DNA from: Endozoicomonas sp. 4G
Lineage (GTDB): Bacteria > Pseudomonadota > Gammaproteobacteria > Pseudomonadales > Endozoicomonadaceae
Length of the DNA stretch: 64,000 nucleotides
NCBI RefSeq assembly: GCF_023822025.1
Contig: NZ_CP082909.1
Coordinates: forward strand, 2,904,001 to 2,968,000
Reading direction: 5' to 3'
Position 1 is the first letter of the stretch. Every line of letters starts with the position of its first letter. Position numbers and translations under genes: made by a program. Below are positions 1 through 11,122 of the stretch, one piece after another. The notes under the pieces were generated by a model, which was given only the letters and a program-made list of their open reading frames with translations, was not told the origin of the DNA and made no database searches.

Positions 1-125
1 TAAAGTTATCGACAGTAAACACTGATGAGTAAAAACACATAATTTCTTGTCACCTAAATTCTCCAAATAGCAATAGTAGCAAGCAAAAAACAGGTATCCA
101 AACTTTAACCTTCAATTCAGAATCG

Positions 126-545
126 CTAATCATCGTCGCAACCAAACCCGATATATCCTACGATATTCCAACTATCCCTATTTTTGTAAATAGTACTACC
201 ATCCCAACCTATAAAACCAACTTCATTCCAGCTAGCTGCGTTTTCATAAATAATTTTTCTGAAAATACTAATGTATCCTATCACTTCTTCTTGATGTGGG
301 GTTTCGTAGAAAATTTTTAAAAAAATACCATAACCCAATTTATTTGTTAGTTCAAAAGCAAAATTTTTTAGTCTGTCAAGGTAAACATTGTTCAGTAATC
401 TATCAGAAAGTTTGTAAATAGTCCGGCCATCTGAACCAATATAACCAATGGTCTTCCAGCTATTGGAACTCTCATATACCAGACATGAAGCAACCCCTAA
501 ATTCGATAAGCCTGTAATAAAAAGGGCACATATAAAACTCTTCAC
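126..545 (-). CDS. small secreted repeat protein, possible lipoprotein
   Basis: 139 residues, not assigned to a known family. The GTG start at 545 is supported by a clear AAGAGGT ribosome binding site a few bases upstream. A hydrophobic signal segment (residues 1-20) ends in VASC, which fits a lipobox with Cys21, so a lipoprotein is possible. The mature part repeats a short beta-like unit of the form W-x-x-[IV]-G-[YF]-I-G-x-D-G-x-[ST]-I-Y-K, seen near residues 30-45 and 110-135, with a weaker unit between (EVIGYISIFRKIIYE). The pattern resembles the so-called 4-fold beta-flower repeats. That comparison is from memory of the motif, and the function is unknown. The gene lies alone downstream of glpK on the same strand and is more AT-rich than the core genes. 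Confidence 0.6.
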   Translation of the reverse strand: MKSFICALFITGLSNLGVASCLVYESSNSWKTIGYIGSDGRTIYKLSDRLLNNVYLDRLKNFAFELTNKLGYGIFLKIFYETPHQEEVIGYISIFRKIIYENAASWNEVGFIGWDGSTIYKNRDSWNIVGYIGFGCDDD

Positions 546-850
546 AGATTAAACCTCTTATATCTGGTATTAATGTTTACTGAGTTATGATCATTTCTGC
601 TGTTTGAGGACATGGAAAGGCAGCGTACCCTAATCAGTAGCATTCCTGCAAGTTTGCAACTGACAATAAGAGATATGCCATGAACAATGTTAAAGCTACA
701 GCCTATTGATAGAAAATCTAAAAGTAGACTGGATGGACAAGAATTCAAGAGTGAACCTGTGATCCCAAAGTTTCTCGCCAGAATATGCAAAACCAACTGG
801 TCAGGTCCTTATCAGGAATAAATTTCCTGATAAGGGTGCCCAATAATTGA
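546..850. other. AT-rich intergenic region between glpK and the repeat protein
   Basis: No convincing gene. An 84-codon minus-strand frame here has no recognisable domain and is treated as chance. The only clear structure is a hairpin at 807-835. Confidence 0.5.
807..835 (-). terminator. hairpin just after glpK, candidate terminator
   Basis: CCTTATCAGGAA (807-818) pairs perfectly with TTCCTGATAAGG (824-835) around a 5-base loop, 16 bases past the glpK stop. No T-run follows on the minus strand, so intrinsic termination is not certain. Confidence 0.45.
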
Positions 851-1987
<1,137 letters not shown>

Positions 1988-2015
1988 TTATCGTTCAGCT
2001 CTGCTGAAACGACCA

Positions 2016-2837
2016 TTAACCGACTTTCCCCTGCTGCCAGTAGGCTTCCATTTCATCCAGTGTTAACTGCTGAAACTCACAACCTGCTTCAGCCGCCCTG
2101 ACTTCCATGGCCCGGAATCGCTGTTCAAACTTGTCACTGGCTTTGCGCAATGACATATCCGGATCAACGGACAGATGTCGTGCGAGATTGACACAGGCAA
2201 ACAACAAATCACCGGTTTCTTCTGCAACCCGGTCTTGACCCTGCCCTTCGTTCACAGCTTCCCGTATTTCTTCAATTTCTTCCTGAACCTTGTCAAACAC
2301 CGGCCCGAGCTCTGGCCAGTCAAAACCCACCTTGGCGGCCGCTTTTTGCAGCTTGAACGCTCTGGTTAACGATGGCAAAGCGGCCGGTAATTTTGACGGC
2401 ATGGCAGACGTTGAGCGTTTCTCACCCTTTGCCAGTTTCTCTTTGTGTTTAATAGCCTGCCAGCTTTCGATCACTTGATCGGAGGTCGTGTCATCATCCG
2501 GCGACTTTCGGGACGCCAGCGTTCCATCAGGAAAAACATGGGGATGACGACGCACCATTTTTTCCACCAGCCCGGCAACAACCTGATGGAAATCGAAGTG
2601 CCCTGCTTCCTCTGCCATTCTTGAATGAAACACCACCTGAAACAGCAGATCTCCCAGTTCTTCACGAAGGTTGTCAAAATCTTCGCTGGCAATAGCCTCC
2701 AGAACTTCACAGGTTTCTTCCAGTGTATAAGGGGCTATCGTCGTAAAATCCTGCTCAAGATCCCAGGGACAGCCCGCTTCAGGGTCCCGCAGTCGGCTCA
2801 TAAGGTAGAGCAGGTCATTCAGGCTGTTCTGGCTCAT
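2016..2837 (-). CDS. mazG: nucleoside triphosphate pyrophosphohydrolase MazG
   Basis: Hydrolyses nucleoside triphosphates to monophosphates and pyrophosphate. In E. coli it also lowers (p)ppGpp under starvation. 273 residues, normal for the family (about 263 in E. coli). It has two MazG domains: residues about 25-100 with the metal-binding helices EETCEVLEAI and EELGDLLFQVVFH, and about 165-245 with EEIEEIREAV and EETGDLLFACVNL. The start ATG overlaps the relA stop by four bases (ATGA), so the two are translationally coupled. relA-mazG is a conserved gammaproteobacterial pair. Confidence 0.96.
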   Translation of the reverse strand: MSQNSLNDLLYLMSRLRDPEAGCPWDLEQDFTTIAPYTLEETCEVLEAIASEDFDNLREELGDLLFQVVFHSRMAEEAGHFDFHQVVAGLVEKMVRRHPHVFPDGTLASRKSPDDDTTSDQVIESWQAIKHKEKLAKGEKRSTSAMPSKLPAALPSLTRAFKLQKAAAKVGFDWPELGPVFDKVQEEIEEIREAVNEGQGQDRVAEETGDLLFACVNLARHLSVDPDMSLRKASDKFEQRFRAMEVRAAEAGCEFQQLTLDEMEAYWQQGKVG

Positions 2838-5080
2838 TTCCCTTCCTTGCGATGACGCGCGACTTCGATCACGTTGGGCAACTGATTCACCTTGGCCAGC
2901 ACTTTGCTTAGTTGCTGTAAACTCTGCACTTCAACCGTCAGCAGCATATTGGCTATGTTTTCTTCCTTATGGGTTCGGGTCTGTACCGAGAGAACATTGA
3001 CCCGTTCGTTAGCCAGAACAATGGTAATATCACGCAACAGCCCCGATCGATCATAAGCGGTAATGATCATTTCCACCGGGTACATGTATTCCGGAGAATA
3101 GCCCCAGTTCACTTCTATCAGCCTTTCCGATTCCTGCTCCTGTAGATTCAGGGCGTTATTGCAGTCCTGCCGGTGAATCGTTACACCACGGCCAATCGTG
3201 ATGTAACCTATGATGGGGTCACCCGGCAACGGTTGGCAGCAACCCGCCATCTGGGTCAGCAGATTACCCACCCCGTCAATGGTGATGGTACTGTCGGAAA
3301 CCTTTTCCTGGGGCGCACGGGTGCGTATCTCAAACGCTTTTTCTGCTTCCGGCTCCAACTCCCTTTGCGCCAGGGCGACCGCCTGGGTAACGCGATAATC
3401 ACCAGCGCCAATGGCTGCGTACATATCGTCCATTGCCCTGAAAGGCGTCTGCGGCAGAAGGTCGTTGAAATTAACCCCGGTGAGAGCCAGACGTTTGAGT
3501 TCAGCGTTGAGCTGATGGCTGCCATCAATAATATTGGAGTCGCGGTCCTGCTTTTTCAGCCAGTTGGTGATCTTTGCTCTCGCCCGGTTAGTCGTCACAT
3601 AACCCAGGTCAGGGTTAAGCCAGTCGCGGCTGGGCTGAGCATTGGGTGCGGTCAGAATTTCTACCTGATCACCGGTTTTAAGCGTGTGATTCAGAGGCAC
3701 GATACGGCCTCCTACCTTAGCGCCACGGCATTTCAAACCCACTTCTGAATGAATTCTGAACGCAAAATCGATGGGGGTAGCCCCCAAAGACAGATCGACC
3801 ACATGGCCCGCTTTTGTGAACACATAAATACGGTCCGGCTCAACATCAGAACGCCATTCTTCAGCAATACTACCCAGATCACCCAGTTCTTCATGCCACT
3901 CCATGACATTACGCAGCCAGTTCAGCTTTTCTTCGTAACTGTCACTCTTGGCATTAACGTCGGTGCCCTTATACTTCCAGTGGGCACAAACGCCTAATTC
4001 AGCCTCTTCATGCATGGCTTCGGTGCGAATCTGTACTTCAAGGGTTTTGCCTTCTGGTCCGAACACAGCGGTGTGCAGGGAGCGATAACCATTTTCCTTG
4101 GGCGTTGCGATGTAATCATCAAACTCCTGGGGAATATGGTTAAAAAGCGAGTGCACCACCCCCAGGGCGGCATAACAATCCCTGACTTCTTTGGTGATCA
4201 CCCGAAAAGCACGGATGTCATAAAGATCCCGAAAGTCCAGCCCCTTGCGTTTCATTTTCCGCCAGATGCTAAAGATGTGCTTGGCACGACCATAAACATT
4301 AGCCTCTATCTGGGCCTCGTCCAACGCTTGCTTGAGTCGATCGACAACATGGTCAATGTATTGCTGGCGATCGGTTCGCTTCTCGTCCAGCAGGCGGGCA
4401 ATGCGTTTGTAATCCTGGGGGTTCAGGTAGCGGAAAGAAAGGTCTTCCAGTTCCCATTTGATATAACCGATACCAAGACGGTGAGCCAGAGGTGCATAGA
4501 TTTCAAAGACTTCCCGGGCTACACGACGACGTTTGTCTTTATCGGCATCTCGCAGAGCTCTGATGGCACAGGTACGCTCCGCCAGCTTGATCAGAGCCAC
4601 CCGCACATCGTCAATAATGGACACCAGCATCTTACGGACTTTTTCCAGTTGGTCCTGACTCTGGTTCAGCACCTGAGTCCTGGCCGGATTAAGGAGTTCA
4701 CTGATGGCCGCCATGCCCTGAACATCTTTAATCAGACGAACCACCGTCTTACCAAACTCTTCTTCCACCTGTTTCATGGACAGTTTGCGCTCACGCACAG
4801 CACGGTAAAGAGCAGCGGCCACCAGCGTTTCGGTATCCAGTTTCAGTTCTGCAAGGATCTCAACCATCTCAAGGCCGGTACGAAAACAGCCCATGCCGGC
4901 AGGCCAGACAGTGTCGGCCTGCTGGCGAGCCTGTTCCTCAGCCCAACGACTGAGTTCACAGGCAGCCCTGAGGCGCTCTGCTCCGGTAACAGCAAAGCTT
5001 TCTTGCATACGCGCCAGCCAGGCATCCAGATCGATGGAGCCATCAAAGCGAACGGGGTGATCTTCTCTAACCTTTACCAT
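2834..5080 (-). CDS. relA: (p)ppGpp synthetase I RelA
   Basis: Ribosome-associated stringent-response enzyme that transfers pyrophosphate from ATP to GDP or GTP when uncharged tRNA enters the A site. ATG 5080 gives MVKVREDHPVRFDG and 748 residues, matching E. coli RelA (744). A longer frame opens with TTG at 5137 and adds 19 unconserved residues. Order: degenerate hydrolase domain (about 40-200, lacking the HD-type HDVIEDT signature of SpoT), synthetase domain with EFDDYIATPKENGYRSLHT and EVQIRTEAMHEEAELGVCAHWKYK, TGS domain (VFTKAGHVVDLSLGATPIDFAF), then zinc-finger and ACT regions (MAGCCQPLPGDPI; a terminal ACT near YDRSGLLRDIT). Synthetase-only activity is inferred from the degenerate hydrolase. 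Confidence 0.96.
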   Translation of the reverse strand: MVKVREDHPVRFDGSIDLDAWLARMQESFAVTGAERLRAACELSRWAEEQARQQADTVWPAGMGCFRTGLEMVEILAELKLDTETLVAAALYRAVRERKLSMKQVEEEFGKTVVRLIKDVQGMAAISELLNPARTQVLNQSQDQLEKVRKMLVSIIDDVRVALIKLAERTCAIRALRDADKDKRRRVAREVFEIYAPLAHRLGIGYIKWELEDLSFRYLNPQDYKRIARLLDEKRTDRQQYIDHVVDRLKQALDEAQIEANVYGRAKHIFSIWRKMKRKGLDFRDLYDIRAFRVITKEVRDCYAALGVVHSLFNHIPQEFDDYIATPKENGYRSLHTAVFGPEGKTLEVQIRTEAMHEEAELGVCAHWKYKGTDVNAKSDSYEEKLNWLRNVMEWHEELGDLGSIAEEWRSDVEPDRIYVFTKAGHVVDLSLGATPIDFAFRIHSEVGLKCRGAKVGGRIVPLNHTLKTGDQVEILTAPNAQPSRDWLNPDLGYVTTNRARAKITNWLKKQDRDSNIIDGSHQLNAELKRLALTGVNFNDLLPQTPFRAMDDMYAAIGAGDYRVTQAVALAQRELEPEAEKAFEIRTRAPQEKVSDSTITIDGVGNLLTQMAGCCQPLPGDPIIGYITIGRGVTIHRQDCNNALNLQEQESERLIEVNWGYSPEYMYPVEMIITAYDRSGLLRDITIVLANERVNVLSVQTRTHKEENIANMLLTVEVQSLQQLSKVLAKVNQLPNVIEVARHRKEGK

Positions 5081-5556
5081 GCAGGTTTTCCACTTATTAC
5101 TTTGGAGACACCGCCAGACTGAAGGGCTTTGCCTCAAGACTCACAGCTACAAAGACGAAACTGACTCAATGACCGAAACAGTCTCAGCTGGCCATGACAC
5201 TGGGTTCACATTTTAAAAATATATTATCTGTGCTTCTTTACCGGGAAAGCCTGTCACTCCCTGAGGCTGGAGAAGCTTTTCGAGGTTAACAATACTGTAT
5301 TTTCATAAAAAAGCTGCGCAAACAATACATAACCACGCAAATTATACCTACAGCACTGTGAAATTTAAGCACTGTAAAGCAATGAATATGTAAATATTTT
5401 TGATCGATTAGAGATCGCATCGGTGTAGTTGAGCAGACAGGTGCAAAACCAAAAACGAATGGATAGACGACACAGAAAACTTCCAAAACGAACGTATAAA
5501 TTTTATGATGCCCTCAGCATAAATGATAATAATTCAGTCTGTACCACTCTTACTCT
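5081..5556. other. divergent intergenic region between relA and barA
   Basis: 476 bases that must carry the promoters of both outward-reading genes. It is AT-rich, most strongly at 5290-5420. I found no motif strong enough to name as a promoter or operator and no supported gene; a 66-codon minus-strand frame has no domain. Confidence 0.5.
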
Positions 5557-8331
5557 ATGAAAACATCTTTCCAGACTGTTCAGCGCAGAATTCTTGTTCT
5601 GATACTGCTGCCAGGTGCTCTCCTCTCTGTTCTTATGTGCAGCCTCTACCTCTGGACACATTTAACGATGCTGGACCAACAGCTAACCACCAAAGCCAGG
5701 GATATGACTCACCGAATGGCGACACTTGTAGTTTATTTAATGGACAACGGTGGGATACAGAGCACCCGTGATCTGGCCATTAATACTCTTGCGGATATCG
5801 ATATCAGGGCCGTCAGCCTGCTGGACCAAAAGGGTGGGGAACTCGTTCATGCCGGCCCCGACCTGCTTCCTGTCGGCAAGGGCCAATCGCTTCCCGGCGC
5901 TCTGTCCTTTTTCACCACACGGGACACACTGAGAGCAATTACCCCCGTGGTTCGAGCCAATGGTGATTCATCTGAAACCATTGGCTGGCTCCAGATTGAA
6001 TTCGCTTATTCAGAAACACGCATACAAAAACACAGAGCCATGCTGCTGGCCATGATCGTACTGGCTCTGGTCATTGGCATTTACCTGTCTCTGTGCATGA
6101 AACTGTCCCGCTCCCTGATCAATCCCATACAAGCCATCACCGATGCCGTGGATAACATCGAGCCAAAAGACCGGGATAGCCGACTGGCAGCCGATCCGGG
6201 GAGTATCTACGTTGCGCTGGAGTTAGCCATCAACAAGCTGCTGGAGCGGCTGACTTATTCACGAGAAGCACTGCAAAGAAGCGCTGACCTGTCCACCAAT
6301 GAGTTACAGGAAACCTTGGAAACCATAGAAATCCAGAACGTTGAGTTGGACCTGGCCCGGAAAGAAGCACTTGAGGCCTGTAAGAGTAAAAGTGAGTTTC
6401 TGGCCAATATGAGCCACGAAATCCGAACCCCTCTGAATGGCATATCCGGCTATACCGCTCTGCTGCTGGAAACCGAACTTAAATCTCAGCAACGAGAGTA
6501 CTTGTCCACCATTGAGAAGTCTGCCCAAGGTCTGATGACCATGCTGAATGATATTCTCGACTTCTCCAGAATCGAGGCGGGCAAGCTTGAGCTGGATAAT
6601 CAACAACTGAGTATCCGGGAAGTAATCGACGATGTTCTGGCGATTATGGCCCCTGCCGCGCAGCAAAAATCTTTGGAACTGGTCAGCTTTATTTATGAAG
6701 ATACCCCTGAAGAAATTATTGGTGACAAACAGCGACTCTCCCAGATTCTGACCAACCTCGTGAGTAACGCCGTCAAGTTTACCAATTACGGCAGTGTTGC
6801 CATTCGAGTCATGCTGGAGCAAGTGGACGACGCTGGCATCCATACACTTAAGTTCACTGTCACAGATACTGGCTCAGGCCTGACGGCTGAACAACACTCC
6901 CTTATTTTCAAAGCCTTCTCACAGGCTGATTCCAGTAGAACACGACAGGCTGGAGGTACTGGCCTGGGACTCTCTATCAGTAAAAGCCTGGTGGAACAGA
7001 TGCAGGGGGAAATCGGACTCGATTCTGACCTTGGCAGAGGCTCTACTTTCTGGTTTACCCTTCGAACCCAACCGGTAAAAGACGAGAACGTACTGTTTAA
7101 GCCGCAACCCATACCCGGCTGCCATCACCTGTTACTTTATGAGCCTCAGGAACTCTCAAGACTTGCCATTGGTCATCAGATACAAAGTCTGGGTTTAAAA
7201 GTCACTTCGTTTCACTCTCTGGTCGAACTGCAGGCTTACGTTGAAACTCATCACAACCATGATCTGCTTTTGTTGAGTCAGGGTGATGATTCCCTGAAGC
7301 GCACCCTTAGCATCGCTGAAAACTATCGCCAACAAAGCCCTCGCCAACAAAGCCCTCGCCAACAAAGCCCGGTTCTGATTCTTACCATGGCCGGTAGCAG
7401 CAACCACCCTGAAACTCTGCCCACAGGAATTCACTGCCTCCTTAAACCCGTAGCCAGAAGCAAGCTCTTGCTGGCCATTCAAGGCATGACTTCGAAAACT
7501 CTCCTTGAAACCGATGTTATGCAACCCACCAAAGCGGTGTTTGAGAAACAACTGAATATCCTGATCGTGGATGATAACCCGGTCAATCTTAAGTTACTGG
7601 AAACCATTCTGTTAACAATGGATCAGTCTGTAACCACTGCCAACAATGGCTTTGAGGCTATTGAGTGCTGCCATCATAAACGCTTCGACCTGATACTCAT
7701 GGACGTTCAGATGCCTGACATTGACGGTCTGGAAACAACCCGTCGAATCAGAAAGATCAACAATATCTACCAACGCATTCCTATTATTGCTGTGACTGCT
7801 CACGCACTGCTCGAGGAACGCAAGCAGATTCTGCAAAGCGGAATGGACGATTATACGACCAAGCCGGTCAATACCCGGCAACTGGTCTCAACCATCAGTC
7901 ACTGGACAGGTAACCCGGTGCAGGCTCCGGATGAACCAACCGAAGAACAGGTTCCCGGTCAGCTAAAAACCAACGCCTCACCGATCGACAAAGAGAGGAG
8001 CATACAGCTGGCTGCCGGCAACCAGCAGCTGGCCAGGGAAATGCTGGACATGCTACTTGCCGGTTTGCCCGATGATTTGCAGACCATCGAAGAGAGCTTC
8101 CAAAACAGTCTCCACGAACCGCTACTGGAGCGGGTTCACCGACTGCACGGCGCCTGCCGGTATTGTGCAGCACCCAAACTTCTGGATGCCTGCCTGACAC
8201 TGGAAACCAGCCTGAAACAGACCGTTCAGCTCAATTCACCCGATATCGTTCAGGGTGTTGAGGCAGTGATCAAGGCCATTAAAGAGCTTCTGGAATGGCA
8301 GCGGTCAAAGGAAGCAGAAGCCATTGCCTGA
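5557..8331 (+). CDS. barA: BarA/GacS-type hybrid sensor histidine kinase
   Basis: Inner-membrane sensor of the BarA-UvrY (GacS-GacA) system, which controls CsrA-sequestering small RNAs. 924 residues, as in the family. Order: transmembrane segment about 11-32; periplasmic sensor about 33-158; second transmembrane segment about 161-182; HAMP about 183-235; coiled coil about 245-278; HisKA with phospho-His287 in FLANMSHEIRTPLNG; HATPase with the glycine box GGTGLGLSISKSLV; degenerate receiver-like region about 515-650; receiver beginning ILIVDDN near residue 668 with phospho-Asp716 in LILMDVQMPD; HPt with His864 in HRLHGACRYC. It reads away from relA. A short tandem repeat expands the linker near residue 590-605. 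Confidence 0.95.
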   Translation: MKTSFQTVQRRILVLILLPGALLSVLMCSLYLWTHLTMLDQQLTTKARDMTHRMATLVVYLMDNGGIQSTRDLAINTLADIDIRAVSLLDQKGGELVHAGPDLLPVGKGQSLPGALSFFTTRDTLRAITPVVRANGDSSETIGWLQIEFAYSETRIQKHRAMLLAMIVLALVIGIYLSLCMKLSRSLINPIQAITDAVDNIEPKDRDSRLAADPGSIYVALELAINKLLERLTYSREALQRSADLSTNELQETLETIEIQNVELDLARKEALEACKSKSEFLANMSHEIRTPLNGISGYTALLLETELKSQQREYLSTIEKSAQGLMTMLNDILDFSRIEAGKLELDNQQLSIREVIDDVLAIMAPAAQQKSLELVSFIYEDTPEEIIGDKQRLSQILTNLVSNAVKFTNYGSVAIRVMLEQVDDAGIHTLKFTVTDTGSGLTAEQHSLIFKAFSQADSSRTRQAGGTGLGLSISKSLVEQMQGEIGLDSDLGRGSTFWFTLRTQPVKDENVLFKPQPIPGCHHLLLYEPQELSRLAIGHQIQSLGLKVTSFHSLVELQAYVETHHNHDLLLLSQGDDSLKRTLSIAENYRQQSPRQQSPRQQSPVLILTMAGSSNHPETLPTGIHCLLKPVARSKLLLAIQGMTSKTLLETDVMQPTKAVFEKQLNILIVDDNPVNLKLLETILLTMDQSVTTANNGFEAIECCHHKRFDLILMDVQMPDIDGLETTRRIRKINNIYQRIPIIAVTAHALLEERKQILQSGMDDYTTKPVNTRQLVSTISHWTGNPVQAPDEPTEEQVPGQLKTNASPIDKERSIQLAAGNQQLAREMLDMLLAGLPDDLQTIEESFQNSLHEPLLERVHRLHGACRYCAAPKLLDACLTLETSLKQTVQLNSPDIVQGVEAVIKAIKELLEWQRSKEAEAIA
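7328..7370 (+). repeat. 15 bp tandem repeat inside barA
   Basis: The unit CGCCAACAAAGCCCT occurs almost three times in a row (7328, 7343, 7358) and encodes (R)QQSP repeats. A multiple of three keeps the frame. It lies in the degenerate receiver region, where length change should be tolerated. Confidence 0.85.
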
Positions 8332-8353
8332 AACAAGGTAAGAGATAAAAGAA

Positions 8354-8728
8354 TCAGCCCTCAAGGACAACAAACGCGAGAGCATATTCGATTTCATCAG
8401 AGAGACTCAGATGAATCGCTTTTATCCCTCTCTCCTTTTGAAGTTCCAGGGCATACCCCAAAAAACGTAGATGAGGCGCACCCTGCTCATCACTGAATGT
8501 CTCAAGGTGCTGAAAGGAAACTTTACCGATGCCGGTTCCCAGAGCCTTGGCAGCCGCTTCCTTGGCGGCAAAGCGTTTCGCCAGCCAGGCGGCTTGCTGA
8601 GGATGAGACTGAAAGATTTCCAGCTCGGAATCCGTAAGAATACGACGGGCAAAAGCCTCGGCCCGCCGCTCCAGGATTTTCTTGAATCGCGCAATAGAGG
8701 CGATATCCGTGCCGATGCCTGCAATCAT
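8354..8728 (-). CDS. acpS: holo-[acyl-carrier-protein] synthase
   Basis: Transfers 4'-phosphopantetheine from CoA to apo-ACP, the step that activates fatty-acid synthesis. 124 residues, normal for trimeric AcpS. The metal site is visible as Asp8 in IGTDIASI and the Glu of [18 protein letters not shown] 8728 overlaps the pdxJ stop by four bases. It is the last gene of the long minus-strand block and converges on barA with only 22 bases between. Confidence 0.96.
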   Translation of the reverse strand: MIAGIGTDIASIARFKKILERRAEAFARRILTDSELEIFQSHPQQAAWLAKRFAAKEAAAKALGTGIGKVSFQHLETFSDEQGAPHLRFLGYALELQKERGIKAIHLSLSDEIEYALAFVVLEG

Positions 8729-9471
8729 TTATGGAGAGCAGCTCTCAGCATTAAGGTCTTCATCTCTTTTACAGCGGTTTTTAAACCGGTAAAAAATGCA
8801 CGACCAATAATAGAATGCCCAATATTCAATTCATTGATGCCATTGATAGCAGCAACAGGCTCCACATTCTGATAGTTCAAACCATGCCCGGCGTTCACTA
8901 TTAACCCTTTAGACAGGGCAAACTCAGTGGCTTGTTTGAGTCTCTCCAGCTCTGCCTGCATAGCTTCAGGTGTTTCTGCTTCAGCGTAGGCACCGGTATG
9001 CAATTCAATAACAGGAGCACCCGCCCGGGCAGAAGCCTCAATCTGCCCCAGATCCGGATCAATGAAAAGAGAAACTTCAATACCCGCCTTTGCCATTCGA
9101 GAGCAGGCTGAAGAGATGGAAGACATCTGTCCAACAATATCCAGCCCCCCTTCTGTGGTCAGCTCTTCGCGCTTCTCGGGGACCAGGCAAACCGCGTGCG
9201 GCAGAACCTCTTCAGCGATGACTAACATTTCTTCTGTGGCGGCCATCTCCAGGTTCATACGAGTCTGAAGCACATTGCGAATCAGTCTGACATCCCGATC
9301 CTGGATATGACGGCGATCTTCACGCAAATGCAGAGTAATGCCATCAGCGCCCGCCTGCTCGGCCTCAATAACGGCCTGAACCGGATCAGGGTAAGTGCCT
9401 CCCCGGGCCTGACGGATGGTGGCGATATGATCAATGTTCACACCCAGCAGGATGCGATTGTGAGGAATCAT
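8725..9471 (-). CDS. pdxJ: pyridoxine 5'-phosphate synthase
   Basis: Condenses 3-amino-2-oxopropyl phosphate with deoxyxylulose 5-phosphate in vitamin B6 synthesis. 248 residues, usual size. Family signatures are [15 protein letters not shown], the phosphate-binding [14 protein letters not shown], a Glu-bearing [10 protein letters not shown] strand and [12 protein letters not shown] near the carboxy end. Four-base overlaps with recO upstream and acpS downstream put it in one operon. Confidence 0.97.
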   Translation of the reverse strand: MIPHNRILLGVNIDHIATIRQARGGTYPDPVQAVIEAEQAGADGITLHLREDRRHIQDRDVRLIRNVLQTRMNLEMAATEEMLVIAEEVLPHAVCLVPEKREELTTEGGLDIVGQMSSISSACSRMAKAGIEVSLFIDPDLGQIEASARAGAPVIELHTGAYAEAETPEAMQAELERLKQATEFALSKGLIVNAGHGLNYQNVEPVAAINGINELNIGHSIIGRAFFTGLKTAVKEMKTLMLRAALHK

Positions 9472-10181
9472 AAGACAAACTTCTCCCTGGTACGGAAAAA
9501 TTCCCGACTTTTCAGCGGCTTCTCTCCCACCAGGGGAGCCAGTGCCAGACGGGTTAATCGTTTATAGCCCGGAAAATACTGAACATTATCAAAACGTCTT
9601 GCTGCCAGAGACAGCAGCAGTTCCCCGGAAAAATAGCGGGGCCGGTCTTTTTCCCTGAGTGTCAGAACAGGTAAAAAACCCACTCCGGCTCTGAATTCAT
9701 AGAGCAGATCAGGTTGTATCTGCGCCCCTGATGCGGCATCAGAAATCAACGATGGCGCGTAGCCGGTCATTTCCAGCAATTCCATCTCAAACACTCTCAA
9801 CAGAGGTTGCAGAGGCACCCCTGTAGTCAGTTGCTCCAATACGACACTGTACAATTCGAACAGCCCTTCTACGAGCTGCCCGGGCAGTACTGAGCGCATC
9901 AGCAACTCATTCAGATAAAAACCACAGTAGAGCGACTGACCCTGCAAATGAATAGCATCAGCGGTTTCAAAACTGTTGAGGGTTTTCAGTTCTGACCGCC
10001 CCCGCCAGCTGAGAAAAAGCCGGGTAAAGGGCTGGATAGCCCAGGAGCGGGATTTTGCCTGACGAACACCTCTGATCACCATGGCAACACGTCCATGGTC
10101 TTTTACCAGACATTCAGCAATAACAGAACGTTCCTTGTAGGGCCTGCTGTGCAGCATCCAGGCTGCGCTCAGTTCATTCAT
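9468..10181 (-). CDS. recO: DNA repair protein RecO
   Basis: Works with RecR and RecF to load RecA on gapped DNA. 237 residues. An amino-terminal OB fold ([25 protein letters not shown] begins it) is followed by the helical carboxy region. No zinc-finger cysteines are seen, as in E. coli RecO. The start codon shares one base with the era stop, and its stop overlaps the pdxJ start. Confidence 0.94.
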   Translation of the reverse strand: MNELSAAWMLHSRPYKERSVIAECLVKDHGRVAMVIRGVRQAKSRSWAIQPFTRLFLSWRGRSELKTLNSFETADAIHLQGQSLYCGFYLNELLMRSVLPGQLVEGLFELYSVVLEQLTTGVPLQPLLRVFEMELLEMTGYAPSLISDAASGAQIQPDLLYEFRAGVGFLPVLTLREKDRPRYFSGELLLSLAARRFDNVQYFPGYKRLTRLALAPLVGEKPLKSREFFRTREKFVL

Positions 10182-11122
10182 CAGTCGAAGTCGTAGCCCA
10201 GGCTTTTCAGGGCCCTGTCGTCGTCAGACCAGCCTCCCTTGACCTTAACCCAGAGATTCAACATGACTTTGCTGTCGAACATTTTTTCCATATCAATCCG
10301 GGCTTCCTGACCAATCTGCCGCAGCCTGGCCCCTTTGTCACCAATAACAATCGCCTTCTGGCTGGTACGTTCCACCAGGATCAGACCACTGATCACCAGC
10401 AGTGGGCCTTTCGGACGCATCTCCTGCTTGAACTCTTCGATCTCAACGGTCATTTCGTAGGGCAGTTCGTCACCCAGCTGACGCATGATTTTTTCACGAA
10501 TCAACTCAGCGGCCATAAAACGGGAACTGCGATCAGTGATCTGGTCTTCCGGGAAAAAGTGAATGCTCTCAGGCATCTGATCATCAATCAACTTTTCCAA
10601 GTCTTTGAGGTTATGACCGTGCAGAGCCGACACCGGAATAATGGCTTTAAAGTTCGCCTTATCAGAAACTTCCTGCAAAAACTGCATCAGCTCTTCTTTG
10701 CGGTCTTTTAAACGGTCGACCTTGTTCAGCACCAGAATCACCGGGCACCTGGCATGACTCAGCTTGGTGAGTACCAGCTGATCTTCTTCAGTCCAGGTCA
10801 GACGGTCGACAACAAACACGACGGCATCAACACCGGTCAGCGCACTGCTGGCAGCACGGTTCATATAACGGTTAATGGCTTTCTTTTCCACTTTGTGCAT
10901 ACCGGGCGTATCCACAAAAATGGTCTGCACATTGTCTTCTGTCTTGATACCAAGAACCTGGTGTCGTGTGGTCTGGGGACGACGGGAAGTAATGGACAAC
11001 TTCTGCCCCAAAATATGGTTAAGAAGCGTTGATTTACCGACATTGGGACGTCCGACAATGGCCACATAACCACATCGTTGACCTTCAGACACTGTTTCAG
11101 ATCCGGTCACGGCTGTGTTCAT
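10181..11122 (-). CDS. era: GTPase Era
   Basis: Essential GTPase that binds the 3' end of 16S rRNA during 30S maturation. 313 residues (301 in E. coli). G1 [10 protein letters not shown]3 DTPGMH and G4 NKVD are in order, then the KH domain ([25 protein letters not shown]) near residues 255-285. ATG 11122 overlaps the rnc stop, and the rnc-era-recO order is conserved in gammaproteobacteria. Confidence 0.97.
   Translation of the reverse strand: MNTAVTGSETVSEGQRCGYVAIVGRPNVGKSTLLNHILGQKLSITSRRPQTTRHQVLGIKTEDNVQTIFVDTPGMHKVEKKAINRYMNRAASSALTGVDAVVFVVDRLTWTEEDQLVLTKLSHARCPVILVLNKVDRLKDRKEELMQFLQEVSDKANFKAIIPVSALHGHNLKDLEKLIDDQMPESIHFFPEDQITDRSSRFMAAELIREKIMRQLGDELPYEMTVEIEEFKQEMRPKGPLLVISGLILVERTSQKAIVIGDKGARLRQIGQEARIDMEKMFDSKVMLNLWVKVKGGWSDDDRALKSLGYDFD

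Noticed and set aside
542-796. 84-codon minus-strand frame between glpK and the repeat protein
   Set aside because: No domain, no good start signal and no homologous pattern; kept as intergenic.
4010-5122. 370-codon plus-strand open frame
   Set aside because: Antisense to relA, whose protein is fully conserved; no recognisable product.
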